Assembly: GCA_025642065.1 (NCBI GenBank)
Contig: JAODUP010001142.1
Coordinates: 1 to 64,000, forward strand
Source: Paralvinella palmiformis
Taxonomy: Eukaryota > Annelida > Polychaeta > Terebellida > Alvinellidae
Direction: 5' to 3'
Length of the DNA stretch: 64,000 nt
Shown here: positions 12,900 to 24,400 of the stretch, piece by piece
How the letters are laid out: every line of letters starts with the position of its first letter
How positions within the stretch are numbered: position 1 is the stretch's first letter
Translations under genes and position numbers: made by a program
The notes under the pieces: generated by a model
What the model saw: only the letters and a program-made list of their open reading frames with translations
Databases searched by the model: none
Told to the model about the DNA's origin: nothing

Positions 12900-13420
12900 C
12901 CGTCTTATTTCCAGGTGGGATACGTCTAAAGCACGAGTTGACTGGATTGCGATTCCAGTACCGGAAGGACGAAGAAAAGGAAGTTCCGGTTACGGAGAGT
13001 TTTAACAACTTCCTGTCGGCGGTGATGAAGCAGTGTTGGCGATACAAGCATCACCCGCTGACCACGGAATCCGATCTCTATCCAATCATTGCCGGCGTCG
13101 ACCTGCCAATCAAGGATCTCGTCTCGAAGGTAACCAATAAGATCGAAGGACAGAACCGACGCATCGTGGGCGTGGACAATGCGTCCGGTGCATTTATCGT
13201 CTATTGCCCGACAACCGATGCGCTTAGTGATCTCTGGGCAATGTGTGACGTCATCAATAGGTCGTTGTCGGCGACGCTGTTGTCCGGCGAGGAGAATTCC
13301 ATTCTGGAACACTTTAAACTGGAAAGCGTCACGACAAGAACCATCATATCCGGACCAGAGTTTCTGGAGTATAAGAACCAACTGACGAAGAACATGATTG
13401 ATGATGATCAATTAGCATAA
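9096..13420 (+). CDS. GT-B glycosyltransferase with C-terminal TRADD-N-like domain
   Basis: Joined exons 9096-9223, 10199-11268, 12432-12611 and 12915-13420 give 628 codons including stop with consistent phases. Residues 1-43 are a Ser/Thr/Lys-rich leader without a signal peptide, so the protein is probably cytosolic. Residues ~55-460 are a GT-B (GT4-like) fold: an N-terminal half with HVIPRDVEWLADS and LGEQADVVYSV, then the nucleotide-sugar half with CIVPSRSEPYGYMGLQALSAG at ~352 (the usual E-P-x-G and LEA-x-A-x-G motifs) and a closing helical segment SVWRDRILGVMQNY. Residues ~465-627 resemble TRADD-N, mainly through AFIVYCPTTDALSDLW and the final SVTTRTIISGPEFLEYKNQL. Similar GT-B proteins occur in cnidarian, lancelet and mollusc genomes, some joined to immune-type domains (recalled, not searched). 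The donor sugar and the acceptor are unknown. The GT call is firm, the TRADD-N call is moderate, and exon 1 is inferred. Confidence 0.78.
9467..9523. repeat. (TA)n microsatellite in intron 1 of the GT-B gene
   Basis: Two AT tracts separated by TTT. Confidence 0.95.
9664..9708. repeat. (GT)n microsatellite
   Basis: About 20 GT units within the first intron of the GT-B gene. Confidence 0.95.
9723..9751. repeat. Short perfect hairpin
   Basis: AAATAGCACTC, a 7-base loop CCTGAAC, then GAGTGCTATTT: an 11-bp perfect stem just after the (GT)n tract, inside intron 1. Confidence 0.7.
9982..10024. repeat. (TA)n microsatellite
   Basis: AT tract about 175 bp upstream of the exon 2 acceptor of the GT-B gene. 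Confidence 0.95.
10199..11268 (+). CDS. Exon 2 of the GT-B/TRADD-N-like gene
   Basis: Acceptor TCTATTTCAG ends at 10198; donor CTCG/GTGAGA follows 11268. The exon carries almost the whole GT-B fold. Reading past the donor into the CACACA-like intron gives a spurious extension to 11351. Noticeably GC-rich compared with its flanks. Confidence 0.88.
11935..11965. repeat. (TA)n microsatellite
   Basis: AT tract in intron 2 of the GT-B gene. Confidence 0.95.
12432..12611 (+). CDS. Exon 3 of the GT-B/TRADD-N-like gene
   Basis: Acceptor TTATCATAG ends at 12431; donor CTAG/GTAAGA follows 12611. Both ends are phase 1 and agree with exons 2 and 4. It encodes SVWRDRILGVMQNY and AKQLQMALKRDEMTKETH, the C-terminal helices that pack against the GT-B core in this protein group. 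Confidence 0.85.
12848..12899. repeat. Compound (CA)n(TA)n microsatellite in intron 3
   Basis: A CA tract then a TA tract, ending about 15 bp before the exon 4 acceptor, where it takes the place of a normal polypyrimidine tract except for CTTATTTCCAG. Confidence 0.95.
12915..13420 (+). CDS. Exon 4 of the GT-B/TRADD-N-like gene, TRADD-N-like domain
   Basis: Acceptor CTTATTTCCAG ends at 12914 and the exon runs to TAA at 13418-13420. It encodes about 168 residues with alternating strands and helices: EVPVTESFNNFLSAVMKQCW (helix), GAFIVYCPTTDALSDLWAMC (strand then helix) and SVTTRTIISGPEFLEYKNQL (strand then helix). A strand-PT-x-x-x-L-x-x-LW helix followed by a strand and a final E-Y-x-x-x-K-x-x-L helix is what I associate with TRADD-N domains. 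The acidic tail DDDQLA ends the protein. Confidence 0.75.
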
Positions 13421-13897
13421 ACAATAGTGCGTAAGGCCATGTTTGTTTGTTAGCTTAAATAATACTAACCGTAAAATGTTTATGTCCATTAGGAACCATA
13501 GCTTGTTAACTTGTTTGTTATAACTTACCTATTATTTTCATGCAGAGAAAACTATGATAATTTTTTTGTATGTATGTATATATATCCGCATAAATTAAAA
13601 CTGCAAATATATACACGGACTTGCGTAAAGTATTAAAATGTGCTTAGTAAATATATTGGAGCAACTCTATCCAGTATTTATTTAGTTCACTCAATCAGTT
13701 TTGTCAAACAGAATCGGGACAAACATTAAATATATAATCAATCGGACGTATTGCGCAGGCAAGTTCAAAACACATAGTTCTCAACAGAAGATTATTAAAG
13801 TTGTCTCGTTACCTGTATGGTACTTGTAAATAGATAATAACGTAATCCGGAATGTCCACTCCAGCTGTGTTGTAATATAAATCTATGTTACATGGTC
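13421..13897. other. Convergent 3' intergenic gap between the two glycosyltransferase genes
   Basis: 477 bp of AT-rich sequence holding the 3' UTRs of both convergent genes. No strong AATAAA was found on the plus strand; weaker ATTAAA-like sites occur near 13598 and 13728. Confidence 0.5.
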
Positions 13898-15265
13898 TTA
13901 TCCTTTATTGTTACTTCTGGATGAATCAATCAGGTCTAGCACAGCCTTCAGTTTATCTAGTGGGAGTTGGACGTCATTTTTAGCGTTAAGGCTGCGACTG
14001 TGAATTCTCCAATATCTCTGTCCAAGGGCTCCAGAAACACGCCAGATCACGGTATGCGACAACCCGGCAGGTGGCGTCTGCGTGCCGGTAATCGGCATCA
14101 GTTCAACGACGTCGGTTCCAGATTGGCTGAAATGTATGTTATACATTCCGCCGCCATGGCAACCAATGACGACCGAGGAGTGCGAGAAGAGAGCTCTACT
14201 CTTCGTGAAGGTCAAATTTCCGGCGAACAGTTGGAAGCGTTGAGGATATCTTTGTTTCAAGAAGGATATCACCTGCTTTTTATTCACTATCCGCCTTCCT
14301 CCATTGCGCGTGCGCATTCGTACCACCAAGATCACGTAGTTTCTTGGTGACGTCACTCCAGCAAGCAACAACTGACGCCCTCGCTGCCACAGCATTGGGT
14401 GAACGGGCGGCGTCCTGCACGTGTTCAGCTGAATATCGGTACGAACGGTGCCCACCTTGCTAAAGACGATCATGTCTTCCGGTATGTCTAGCTGATGGAG
14501 CATGTCGAGGACGGATCTGCTACGGTAGGTGTTCAGCAGAAGTTTCACCCGCAGCGTTCGTAGAATGTCATATATCTGGACGATCTTCGGAAGGACACCG
14601 TCGAGAAAATGCTGGAAGAATCCGCCGTCCGGTATGAGCAATGGACAGATCACGTCTGCTGGATCAAACATACGCCCGGTTCCCGCAGAGAGTCGTCGCT
14701 CAAAGGTCCCCAGATCCGTGTAGGCCCCACAATCCAGGCGCGCCTCGGCGGTTCCGTTTCCCATCAGTGCAATCACGCCGACAGGTTTGTGGAGGCCAAG
14801 AAACCTCCGGTTGTCACTGGAAAGCCGAAATATAGCCCTTTCTGTATCGTCCAAAAACAACGGTTCGGTAGTGTTAAATTCCGGATATTCCAGAAGGAAC
14901 TCCGTCCTAGTTGATCGATTCACCATCTTTGCTCGGAGCTGGTGATAGAATCCGCTTTCCCGTACTGCGCTACGCACCACTACGATTACTTCTTCGAAAC
15001 TGGAAGCCTTCAGTCTGGTAATCGGTGGTCGGTTTTCGGTATGATACGAAGTAGGGAGTCGGTGCCAGGCTTCCGTAAGCCGATTTTTCATTTGCGATGT
15101 CGAAAACAAATCCAAATACAAGCGTCTAGTCAACAGGACAACAACAGCCAGTCCAAACCAGAAATACATCCGTTCGAAGAAACGTAAACAATTATAAATA
15201 CTGACAGTCATTTCGGTTTTCCATACAAAGAAGTATACAGAAAATATAAAACCAACAACCAACAT
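13898..15265 (-). CDS. GT61-family (DUF563) type II membrane glycosyltransferase, intronless
   Basis: One open frame of 455 residues. The N-terminus has two hydrophobic stretches (about 1-14 and FWFGLAVVVLL near 35-46) followed by basic residues, as expected of a Golgi/ER type II signal anchor. The lumenal part shows the GT61 pattern: LLIPDGGFFQHFLDGVLPKI at ~210 (family H-F-x-D-x-L-P), then GCHGGGMYNIHFSQSGTDVV at ~368 (family HG-x-G-x-x-N-x-x-F) and VELMP. The family includes EOGT, POMGNT2 and plant xylosyltransferases, which transfer GlcNAc or xylose; which one this matches cannot be settled. N-glycosylation sequons occur (for example NRST, NGTA, NLTF). An alternative start at Met19 or Met33 would keep the anchor. 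Lack of introns and high GC suggest possible retroposition, which is inference. Confidence 0.85.
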   Translation of the reverse strand: MLVVGFIFSVYFFVWKTEMTVSIYNCLRFFERMYFWFGLAVVVLLTRRLYLDLFSTSQMKNRLTEAWHRLPTSYHTENRPPITRLKASSFEEVIVVVRSAVRESGFYHQLRAKMVNRSTRTEFLLEYPEFNTTEPLFLDDTERAIFRLSSDNRRFLGLHKPVGVIALMGNGTAEARLDCGAYTDLGTFERRLSAGTGRMFDPADVICPLLIPDGGFFQHFLDGVLPKIVQIYDILRTLRVKLLLNTYRSRSVLDMLHQLDIPEDMIVFSKVGTVRTDIQLNTCRTPPVHPMLWQRGRQLLLAGVTSPRNYVILVVRMRTRNGGRRIVNKKQVISFLKQRYPQRFQLFAGNLTFTKSRALFSHSSVVIGCHGGGMYNIHFSQSGTDVVELMPITGTQTPPAGLSHTVIWRVSGALGQRYWRIHSRSLNAKNDVQLPLDKLKAVLDLIDSSRSNNKG

Positions 15266-15655
15266 ACGTTAAGGAATACCTGGACATTTGTCGTACATAA
15301 TATTGTGAAAAGAAGTCCGTAGATCGAGTGCGTTTCAATATATACGCTAATGAGAAAGGTATACGTCAAATACAAACGTTTTTTACTGGGTTTTTTTGGA
15401 CACTGAATGGCCTAATTGTGCCAATGCATCGTTAACTTCCATCCATCTTATCAGCATTGCGCATCACCTACAGTATAGTATTGCCGGTACCACGCAGTAT
15501 GTTTCATTTATGCTAGTTCAGATGGCATGATCAAGTCAATTACACTTATGCAAATTTAAGTCAAGCCCTGGGCTAACAACAAGCCAGACGCTCAACTCCA
15601 TGCTAGGTTTGTATATCTGATGATAACAGCCTAAAGGCAACAATACCGGTCCAGT
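15266..15655. other. Upstream region of the GT61 gene
   Basis: AT-rich DNA 5' of the GT61 start. No clear promoter motif or exon. Confidence 0.35.
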
Positions 15656-15657
15656 GT

Positions 15658-15658
15658 T

Positions 15659-15736
<78 letters not shown>
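15658..15736. repeat. Compound (CA)n(TA)n(GA)n microsatellite
   Basis: Three dinucleotide arrays in direct succession: CA, TA, GA. Same order as at 21266 and 40585. Confidence 0.96.
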
Positions 15737-15737
<1 letters not shown>

Positions 15738-15739
15738 TC

Positions 15740-16924
15740 TACCCCAAATTTCAACAAGAGAGGTACATTTGAACAAGCTAGCTTTCATCGTCGTGTATTA
15801 CCTATACTGTCCTACCTACACATTATATATTATAATAAATTATGCTCATTTGGTGTGTCTCTGTGTGTGGGGAGGGGGAAATTCTTACTACAATACAAAC
15901 ATTTTATAATTGTATTATAAATCATACTATGAAATACATTTCTAGAAATGTATGTTTAATTACCAAATCATGATAAAGATTCATCTTTAAAAAACAAAGA
16001 ACTGTATTAAATCTAGCTCTGCTGACTGATATCGAGGTATATGATTATAAATAATCATGATGCATGCGTGCATGCACTCTTTTATGTGTGCTGGGGGCAG
16101 TGATTTGATCAGCTGCACAGTTAAAAACATGGCAACAGACAGTGAAATGGATTGATAGATCACCAGAATTATAAAAAGAAATATTGTTAAAATACAAAAC
16201 CAATCACACCAAATTCATGAATAAAACAACAAACATCCGGTGTCATAAAACACAACATTGAATATTTATTTGAATTGACTCAGTTGTCCTGATTATCCTA
16301 CATCACAGACGTTATAATAGTTTTCCATAATCGGACACACACACAATAACTCCCTGTTCGTGGCATCATCTCAGCACATTACCCCTGATGTCGATATCGT
16401 GAATAAGATATTTCCTGTTCGAAGGTTTATTGTATGACAACAACACCGGGGCGTGTAACAGCAAGGAAAGGCTCTTTTCTGAAATGGAATGAAGTACAAG
16501 GTAAAGACACATGCATCTAAAACTGGCAGACACACCGCGAACACAACCTCCAACTCAGGGAAAACATATATATAGTAATCGTTTTTAACCATTTACATAA
16601 ATTTTAAAATTTTTCATAATTTACATAAATTTGCATACCATTTAGTCATTACAGGCTAAATTACACTCACTACGCATCTTATTATCACTCAACTCTATAT
16701 TTTAACTTCTGTCATTTGGTACTTATGTTACGCCAAGTACTACTTCGAATATCTTGTTGTCAGTAATACCCTATTTTTTCTCATTCTGGATGTAGTCCTT
16801 ACACGACAATATAACATTATATTTGTCACCATCTTCTCTAACCACTAATATTTATAAATAAGTATTTATAAAACTTGGAGTTTAGCAAACATTCACACAT
16901 CAAATGTAAAGTCTGATTATTTAC
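15740..16924. other. Intergenic and LETMD1 3' flank
   Basis: No coding exon recognised. A TTTATT at about 16265 would read AATAAA on the minus strand and could serve as the LETMD1 polyadenylation signal, about 660 bp after the stop. Confidence 0.35.
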
Positions 16925-17089
16925 TCATGTGAGCACTAACATGGTCAGTTTTATCTCAATAAAGTCAGGATTGTTAATACCAAACGTATTACCATCAAGT
17001 TCTTGGCTTAACTGAAGCCACTGCTTTAAGAACGTTTTTAGTTCGGCCTCTGTTTGACCTTCAGCATTAAAACCACGATAGAAGCAGGA
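16925..17089 (-). CDS. LETMD1: LETMD1 exon 8 (last)
   Basis: Acceptor CTATTTCAG precedes 17089; the exon ends in TGA (16927-16925). It encodes SCFYRGFNAEGQTEAELKTF and the closing helices, the most conserved C-terminal part of the LETM1 domain. Confidence 0.92.
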   Translation of the reverse strand, partial: SCFYRGFNAEGQTEAELKTFLKQWLQLSQELDGNTFGINNPDFIEIKLTMLVLT

Positions 17090-20000
17090 CTGAAATAGAA
17101 AAATAATTGTCATTACATCAAACCACATTATGGTGTGTGTTAATCAGCGACTATTAATTAGCCTGGAATGTTTCCCACTGAATCTAAAAATTCTTTCATG
17201 AACATACTTGATTAAGCTAAACTGGATTTTTGTTGCACTGTACATCCATATAGAGGGTTGTGAAGGGCAGAAGGAAAGAATATGTGAACAAATAAATGGA
17301 CCTAAAGTACCCAGAGGTTGAGTGACTGCGGGCCATCACGGTATCGACCTAGGAAGAGGATGGAGAAGGCCAAACTCCCTACTATGAGTGGCTCCTTCCC
17401 TTGAAAATGTTTTGTAATTAAATTCTCACTTAACTGTATTACGTTTTCATGTTTTTGCAATTGGAGAGGGGTCTACCTCAAACCAAACTGAATTTCTGTC
17501 AAACAAAAATAATATAACGACCCCTTTCTTCTTAGATTCTAAGTATGAGGACTTTATTCAAGAAGTAACAACCAAGATAAATATAAACTAGAGGTGCACT
17601 TATTTCTCTAAATAATCAAATGATGTTATTTTTTAGGTCAAACACATGTGCAACATTCATTCTGTCATGTAATCTATGAAAGTAGTACTATAACATATTT
17701 TGACAATAAAATCACCATTGATAAGACAATAAATACGTACATGCTGTGTTGTGGAATTAAAACTATAAATGCTTATACACTAATTGAAGAGATTCGACTG
17801 GATAGTCATCAGAATCATCTTATTAATGATGTAATAGGTGTTCATCAAAAAAATTAAGTAACAAATGAAGATAGGTGGCAAGGATGATAAAATCCAACAA
17901 AATTAACTGTGGTACACGGTTTACGTGTTACACCGGTCTGCGAAAACACGAGACTTCATTGGTTCAACAGATTGATAAAATAAGATTGTTTGGAACACAG
18001 CTGTTTGTCAGTGAGGCACTTAGAAGTAGGAAGAGCCCAAGTCATACCCGGACAAGTACTCCCAGACAAATACTAGTAATCCACACCCTACCTTAGGCTA
18101 CCTAGACAATCAACCTGAACCTAGAAACTCACACAACAGCTGAAAACTGCTTAAACAATCTATCTGTCTAAGGTGGTCATGTGTTTTAAAGCGCTTGAAA
18201 AGTATCATCAACATTCTGACAGTAGCAGGAGTTCCACTATAATCTACAATTGATGCATATTTTAGTTTTCAGATTCTAGTTTTAAATGAAAATATTTTAC
18301 CAGATATATTGAGCAGTCTGATTCCACAATGGTAATGTTTTGATTTGGTGTGAATTATAACTTCATTCCAAAAACTCCCCCCCCCACTCCCCAAAAATAT
18401 GTCATATATAAATAATGTCTGTATATAATGTCTGTATATAATGTATGCATTTTGACGCATTTTATTTCACAAGTCACAATTTGGTTTTCTTGTGAGTTTA
18501 ATAACTCACAAGAAAACCAAATTGTGACTTGTAACATTGCCCTCTTTTTCACTTCGAGAAAGGAGATAATGTGAAAACTTTAGATATAAATTAAACACAA
18601 TGAAATGTGTCATCAGGAAACAAGAGAGTAGCTGATGATGAGACAATGCAATAAAATTTTCAGCTCCCGATTTCACAAGTCAAAGTAACCTATTTTTTAG
18701 AAGGATTTCTTGTCAAATTAATGGATATGGCAATACAATATTATGAAATTGATACAATGATTATATCTTATTAACTATCTGTGTGATTATAATATTAGAT
18801 GGCTTTAATGAAGCAGCTATGAATCGAATTTTAGTCCCATTCCAATTCATTTGGCAGCCATCATGCCAAGATGCGCAGATGCAAGCGTTGTTTTGTTTCT
18901 TTCAATCGATCCTGCTGGCTGAGGGAAGGATGATACCACCTATCAGGGCTGCCATTGTTATGCATTCCACAGATTTCCAAGTTTTTCTGCTTGTTCTGGA
19001 TCACTTCAGTGAATCGTGTAAATCAGATTTTCTGAGGCTTTTTTTTCCATTGGCATCTCTGTGCCTATTCATCCAATCACAGCGATCATATTGAAAATTG
19101 TGAGGGCTCTTTGTTGAGGCCAGTGGGAAGCATCATGTGGATAGAGTTCTCAACAAATAAAACATGAACCACACTCATCATCGGAATATATAGTAGTACA
19201 TACCTTATATCCATACAAATATCAAGAATGTTATTTTCGGTGATAAAACACCAGAAATATTTCATCCCTAATCTTTAGCATTAACTTAAATGACTTATAA
19301 ATGTCTGACTAGAATCAATGACCCAAAAAACTCACTGATTTTAACTGCTCCATACTGAGCATATTAAGTCCTTCCCGAATTAATGCCAGATCGATGTTAT
19401 GCAAAAGGATGGCATCATTCTTAAATCGGCTTTGGTACAGTGTTGAGAAGCTCAAGCTACGAGCCAAATACCACTGAAAGTATATAAAGTGACACATACT
19501 TAAATAGAGCTGTAGCAAAACAACACCAGCTAATAACTTCACATAAACAGTTCAAGGTGATGACTTCTGCAAGTGATGGCAATGGATAAATCTGTTTTAT
19601 CTCATACATCCTCAATTTAATTGGCACTGATTATGTAAACCTTATTTTGGGCATTTAAATTACCTAATCATAATATAGCAAATAATTTTATGCTCTGATA
19701 AAAGTGTGTATTCTGAACGTTTGCACAGAATGCCCACAGCACAGTTGGTGGTGCACTACACTGTAGATTTCCAAGTTATAGATCATGTTCCAGTTTTACC
19801 CGTGTTTGAGATATAGTTTATCTGAACAACTCACTTCCATTGCCTGGATGTCTCAGTAGTGAGAAACGTTCAGATTAAACAAAGCATTTATTCAATCACC
19901 TAATTATGGCTTTCAGAGACAGGAAACACTGATACAAAGGAGACCAGTTGAATGAATTTTACCAGAAGTACAGTATCTAAATGAAGTTCTTTTATAAATC

Positions 20001-21264
20001 AAAATCTGCTGAATAAATCTATCGGATACTTTCAAGTTTTACTTAATCTAGCATAGCAGCATATTACTTATTTCATGAGCTATGCTATATTGCACAGAAT
20101 GAGTGATTGGTTCGTTTAACCCTGGCATTGGCCACTTCCGGGACATATGGCAGAAGGGTGGTGGGGTACTCAAAAGGGGAACATTCCAGAAACACAGGTA
20201 CCTCGACCCAATTGAAATTCAAACTTGGAGATTTACATGCACCGCTCTTGTCACTACACAGTGTCAGAATTATTCAATTATATTTACATTTTACCAGAAG
20301 AGAAGAAAAATATTTCATATACCCGTTATACAAAATGAGAAAATTTGATTCTCTTGTTGTTGTTATTAATAGTGATGTAGGTTATTTATTAGTTGGTATC
20401 AAATGGAAAGAAACTTTTCCAAACTACTTGTTTAGTCAATCATTTCTAACAAGTAATAAATATAAAAGATCAAGCTCAAATCAAGCTAGGCTTAATCCAC
20501 AACCAATTACAACAACACAAACTGTTTTAATGTTATCATTCTTCAAAATAATAATTTCTAGATTCATGTGTATACATATTAAAGCATTAAAAACAATTTT
20601 TTTTATAATTTCACAATGCCTGTATAAAATAGGTTTATTTGTGGTTATAAATTAATAAGAGTATAGCTTTAAAGAATCAAGTTATTAGGCAAGTAAAATG
20701 GGACTTATCACTCATAAAAACAGCAATCTGATTCTTAACCAGATTCTAATACTATTAAAACACTAATATTACACTTTGTTTCAAAATGAATTTTTTTTAA
20801 ATATACCAGATCAGTAAGTTAATAAAATGTCCTCATTCTTTTGTGCATGTGAAAAAAAACTCTTTTTTATGATACCTAATATTTTGTAGACATTCTTCTT
20901 TGTTTATTTTTAAAAGGATTTCATTTAAAGCCAGTAGTTTTTTATCAACCCACACATTATCCAATGAATATGCATTCAACATATTCTGTTGAATGCAAGT
21001 AAATACAAAATTATCCAAGAAAACTGCTACAAGAAAACTACATCAAATGCTATAAACATTCATACCCTGTGTATTTTAGACATACTGCTTAAACCAAAAG
21101 GTTCATTAATAAAGAGTGGTTTAACTTCAAGGAGTTCCTCAACTGTGGGATGGCGTCCATGTTCTAACTGTAATTAAACAAAGACATGAGGCAAAATAAA
21201 CAAATAAATATCTACACAACAGGGTATAGCATGAATGAGAACAGAAAAGACACACAGACAGGTA

Positions 21265-21358
<94 letters not shown>

Positions 21359-21397
21359 GATAGAAGGGAGGAATAGAGAGATTAGAGAGATAGAAGG

Positions 21398-21435
<38 letters not shown>

Positions 21436-24400
21436 GTACATGTTATTGTGACTATCTCATAAATATTGCATAACAATTTATATTATTATCAATATATTAT
21501 ATGTGTGCCATGTGTGTAAAAATAAATTAGATTCACCAATGTATATGTGTGTGTTGGTTCAGTTACCCAGGTATGTTTTTATACAAAGTGATGCCAAAAT
21601 GTCAAAATGTGATGATAAAACATGCCTATCATATGATTCCATTTTGAAGTCATTACAAATTATTTTCAAGGGAAATCCTTTAATTGGCCAACTGATTTAA
21701 GAAAGTAACAGTCTACTCTTGCCTTGTGATGCTGCTTGATGATCTTTTGGCACTTAAAAGTTTATTCTACCAATATACATGGTCACATGATATACCATTC
21801 ATGGTTCCCACAGCCAAGGAAATATTTATTTACAGGACTTTTCCAGGACAAAATTACTATTTTCCAGGACAAAGTATACAAGATTTAAAGTTAATAAATC
21901 AACATATGTGCAAAAACATATCATATTTATTCAATGTAAGATCAATTATTGACATTTTATGATACAGCCTCTTCCTCACCCCTTCTAGCTATCTGATCCA
22001 CCCACTATTATTTAAATTATTTAACTAACATGACATATCAAGACTATATACTGATACTTTTTTTCTTCTGTAATCGAAGTCTTCTTCTACAAGCATAATA
22101 TGTATTCACAGACCTTTTTGTTCTAAGTGGATTTTTTCACAAGCAATATTTTTTCCAGGACATTTCCTGATTTATAAAAATTTCAAGGACATTTCCAGGA
22201 CCTGGAAAATTAATTGGTTGTTTTCCAAGTTTTTCAGGACCTGTGGGAACCTCGTTCTTTCCATGCATTGACCAGGCAGATAATAGATTTGTGATGGACT
22301 TAGATTGAAATTGTTCATATCTACTGTGATTATATATAAATTATTATATGTGATATGACTGTGCTAGTGATAATGTTCTGCCAGACAGTAGCTTATCCTG
22401 TTGAGGAGAAAGTTTCAACAGCTATCCAGACAGAAACTTTCTTCTATTATCATCTCTTAATTCCATCAAATATTGTTGTATATAGATGCTGGCCTGCATT
22501 CTAATAGACCGTAGGAGTACATTTTCGTCTTATAAAAAAAAAACACATGTATGACAGCAAATTGTTTACATTATCATAATGCAACAAACCTTGAACATAA
22601 TTTCTTGCAGAAGACGCCTTTGTGTAACATCCTGTATATAAACTGATTGTCTCTCCATCATTTCAACTATATGTGGATAGTAACGAAGACGTTCTCTTAA
22701 ATAGTGAATGCCAAACTTCTCCTTTTGCGCTTCAGTCCAGAAATGGTGACACAGCAGCTGGCGAGGGAACACATAACTGAAAGGAGGGAACAAAAGTTTT
22801 ATAATCAGGAATAGACATCTTTAGCTTTATCCTTACGTAACACAGCAGTACCTTCACACACAACACACATGCCGACACACAGACAGACAGACACACACAC
22901 ACACACAATGATGACTTACCAGATGGGATAGAAGAAATATGGCACAGCAGGAAGTGGAGCAGCAATAAGAACTGGAGCTGACCGAAGCAGATCTGATGGC
23001 ATCTGTAACAGGGAATAAATGTTACTACTGGTATAAGACTGGCATAAAAAGGCCAGTAAACAAATAAATAGATGAGTCCTTGCTAAGGATCTCTTGTGCA
23101 AGGAAGACATTCTCCAGTGATCAGGTTTCGGACACTGGAGACATAAACCAATCCTCATATAAATATTATTTATACAATGAGGTAAGCCATCAAAACACTG
23201 CATATAGATATTTGAAACAAATTCTGACATTGGTGCTAGCAACCAAATAAACTAAATACAATTAGAAAAATCATCTACTTTAGCTATCCTGGAGAACACC
23301 GACATCAAACCTGAATGTGGGATAACCAATATTCCCTATAAGCTATATGGATGTCCAGTCACTCAAAATGTTGGCACTCATTTTACTACAAAAAATATGA
23401 TTATTTTGCCCATTGCACATTTCCGTAACTTGCTCACTTCCAAAAATCAAGGATGGGCCTAGTTTAGTGAATAATCATCCCCCCCCCAAATAATTATATG
23501 CGTACACGCATTTCTACTTAACTGTGCACTATTTCTGGGAAGCTGGTAAAATGTCAACAGTCGATGGACAATGGTGAGAGCTTATTGAGACAGATGTCTT
23601 TAAGATTTTTTATTACATTTGGTTACATATTAAGATAGAACTTGTGTCATAATGCCAAAGAGAAAGTGTAAAGAAAAATTGAAATTTAATATTAAAAACC
23701 AGAAAGCTTGCTATTATTTTAAGCTTGTAGAAACTGAATTACCACCTTGGCAGGAAAAACAGAAGGTAACAATACAGGATGTTTCAAGTATCAAGGAACT
23801 AGTAGTGACGTTACCTGTATCATTTGTGTTGAAACAAAAACTGAAGAAAAATTTACCACAGGAAAGAAATGACAGGTATGGAAGTTGGAATACTTAAAAC
23901 AACATTTCAAGCAACATAGTCATCTGAATGCTATCACCAAATTATGAAAACTGAAGGCAGGTACTATTAACAGAAATTCCACTTCAGTGAAAATCTAGAG
24001 TAGAGCAAAAGGCCCAGAAAAAAGTCTGGTTCTGATATCGCTAGTTCTTACCGATAATGTTATTCTAGCAATTAAAATTAATGCTTCAACACATTCTATT
24101 CAAGAAATTAATACACATTTGGCCAAATGTGTAAAATTTCCTAAAAGCTGGCATAGCAAGAACTATGCTTTTGAATTTGTTGAACGTATCAGTATCATTG
24201 TTCAAAAAGAAGTTATGGCTGAGTTGAGGGAATTTGCTATCCACACATTGAATGTTGGTGAAGGTACTGATATTATCATCCAAAAAATATTAATACAGAC
24301 CACAAAATGAAATCTTCTATAACACTGTATTTTCTGATATTTCTAAGTTAACCGCTTGTGACAGTATCAGCATTGTGGAGGCAATAAAGAATTTGTTTAC

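Noticed and set aside
12926..13411. 161-codon minus-strand ORF over the TRADD-N-like exon
   Set aside because: Mirror of the sense exon, which is phased with its neighbours and ends at a natural stop.
13967..15187. Plus-strand ORFs within the GT61 gene
   Set aside because: Antisense shadows without domains.
20107..20655. 182-codon plus-strand ORF
   Set aside because: Begins inside a SINE family 2 copy and runs through AT-rich intron; no domain.
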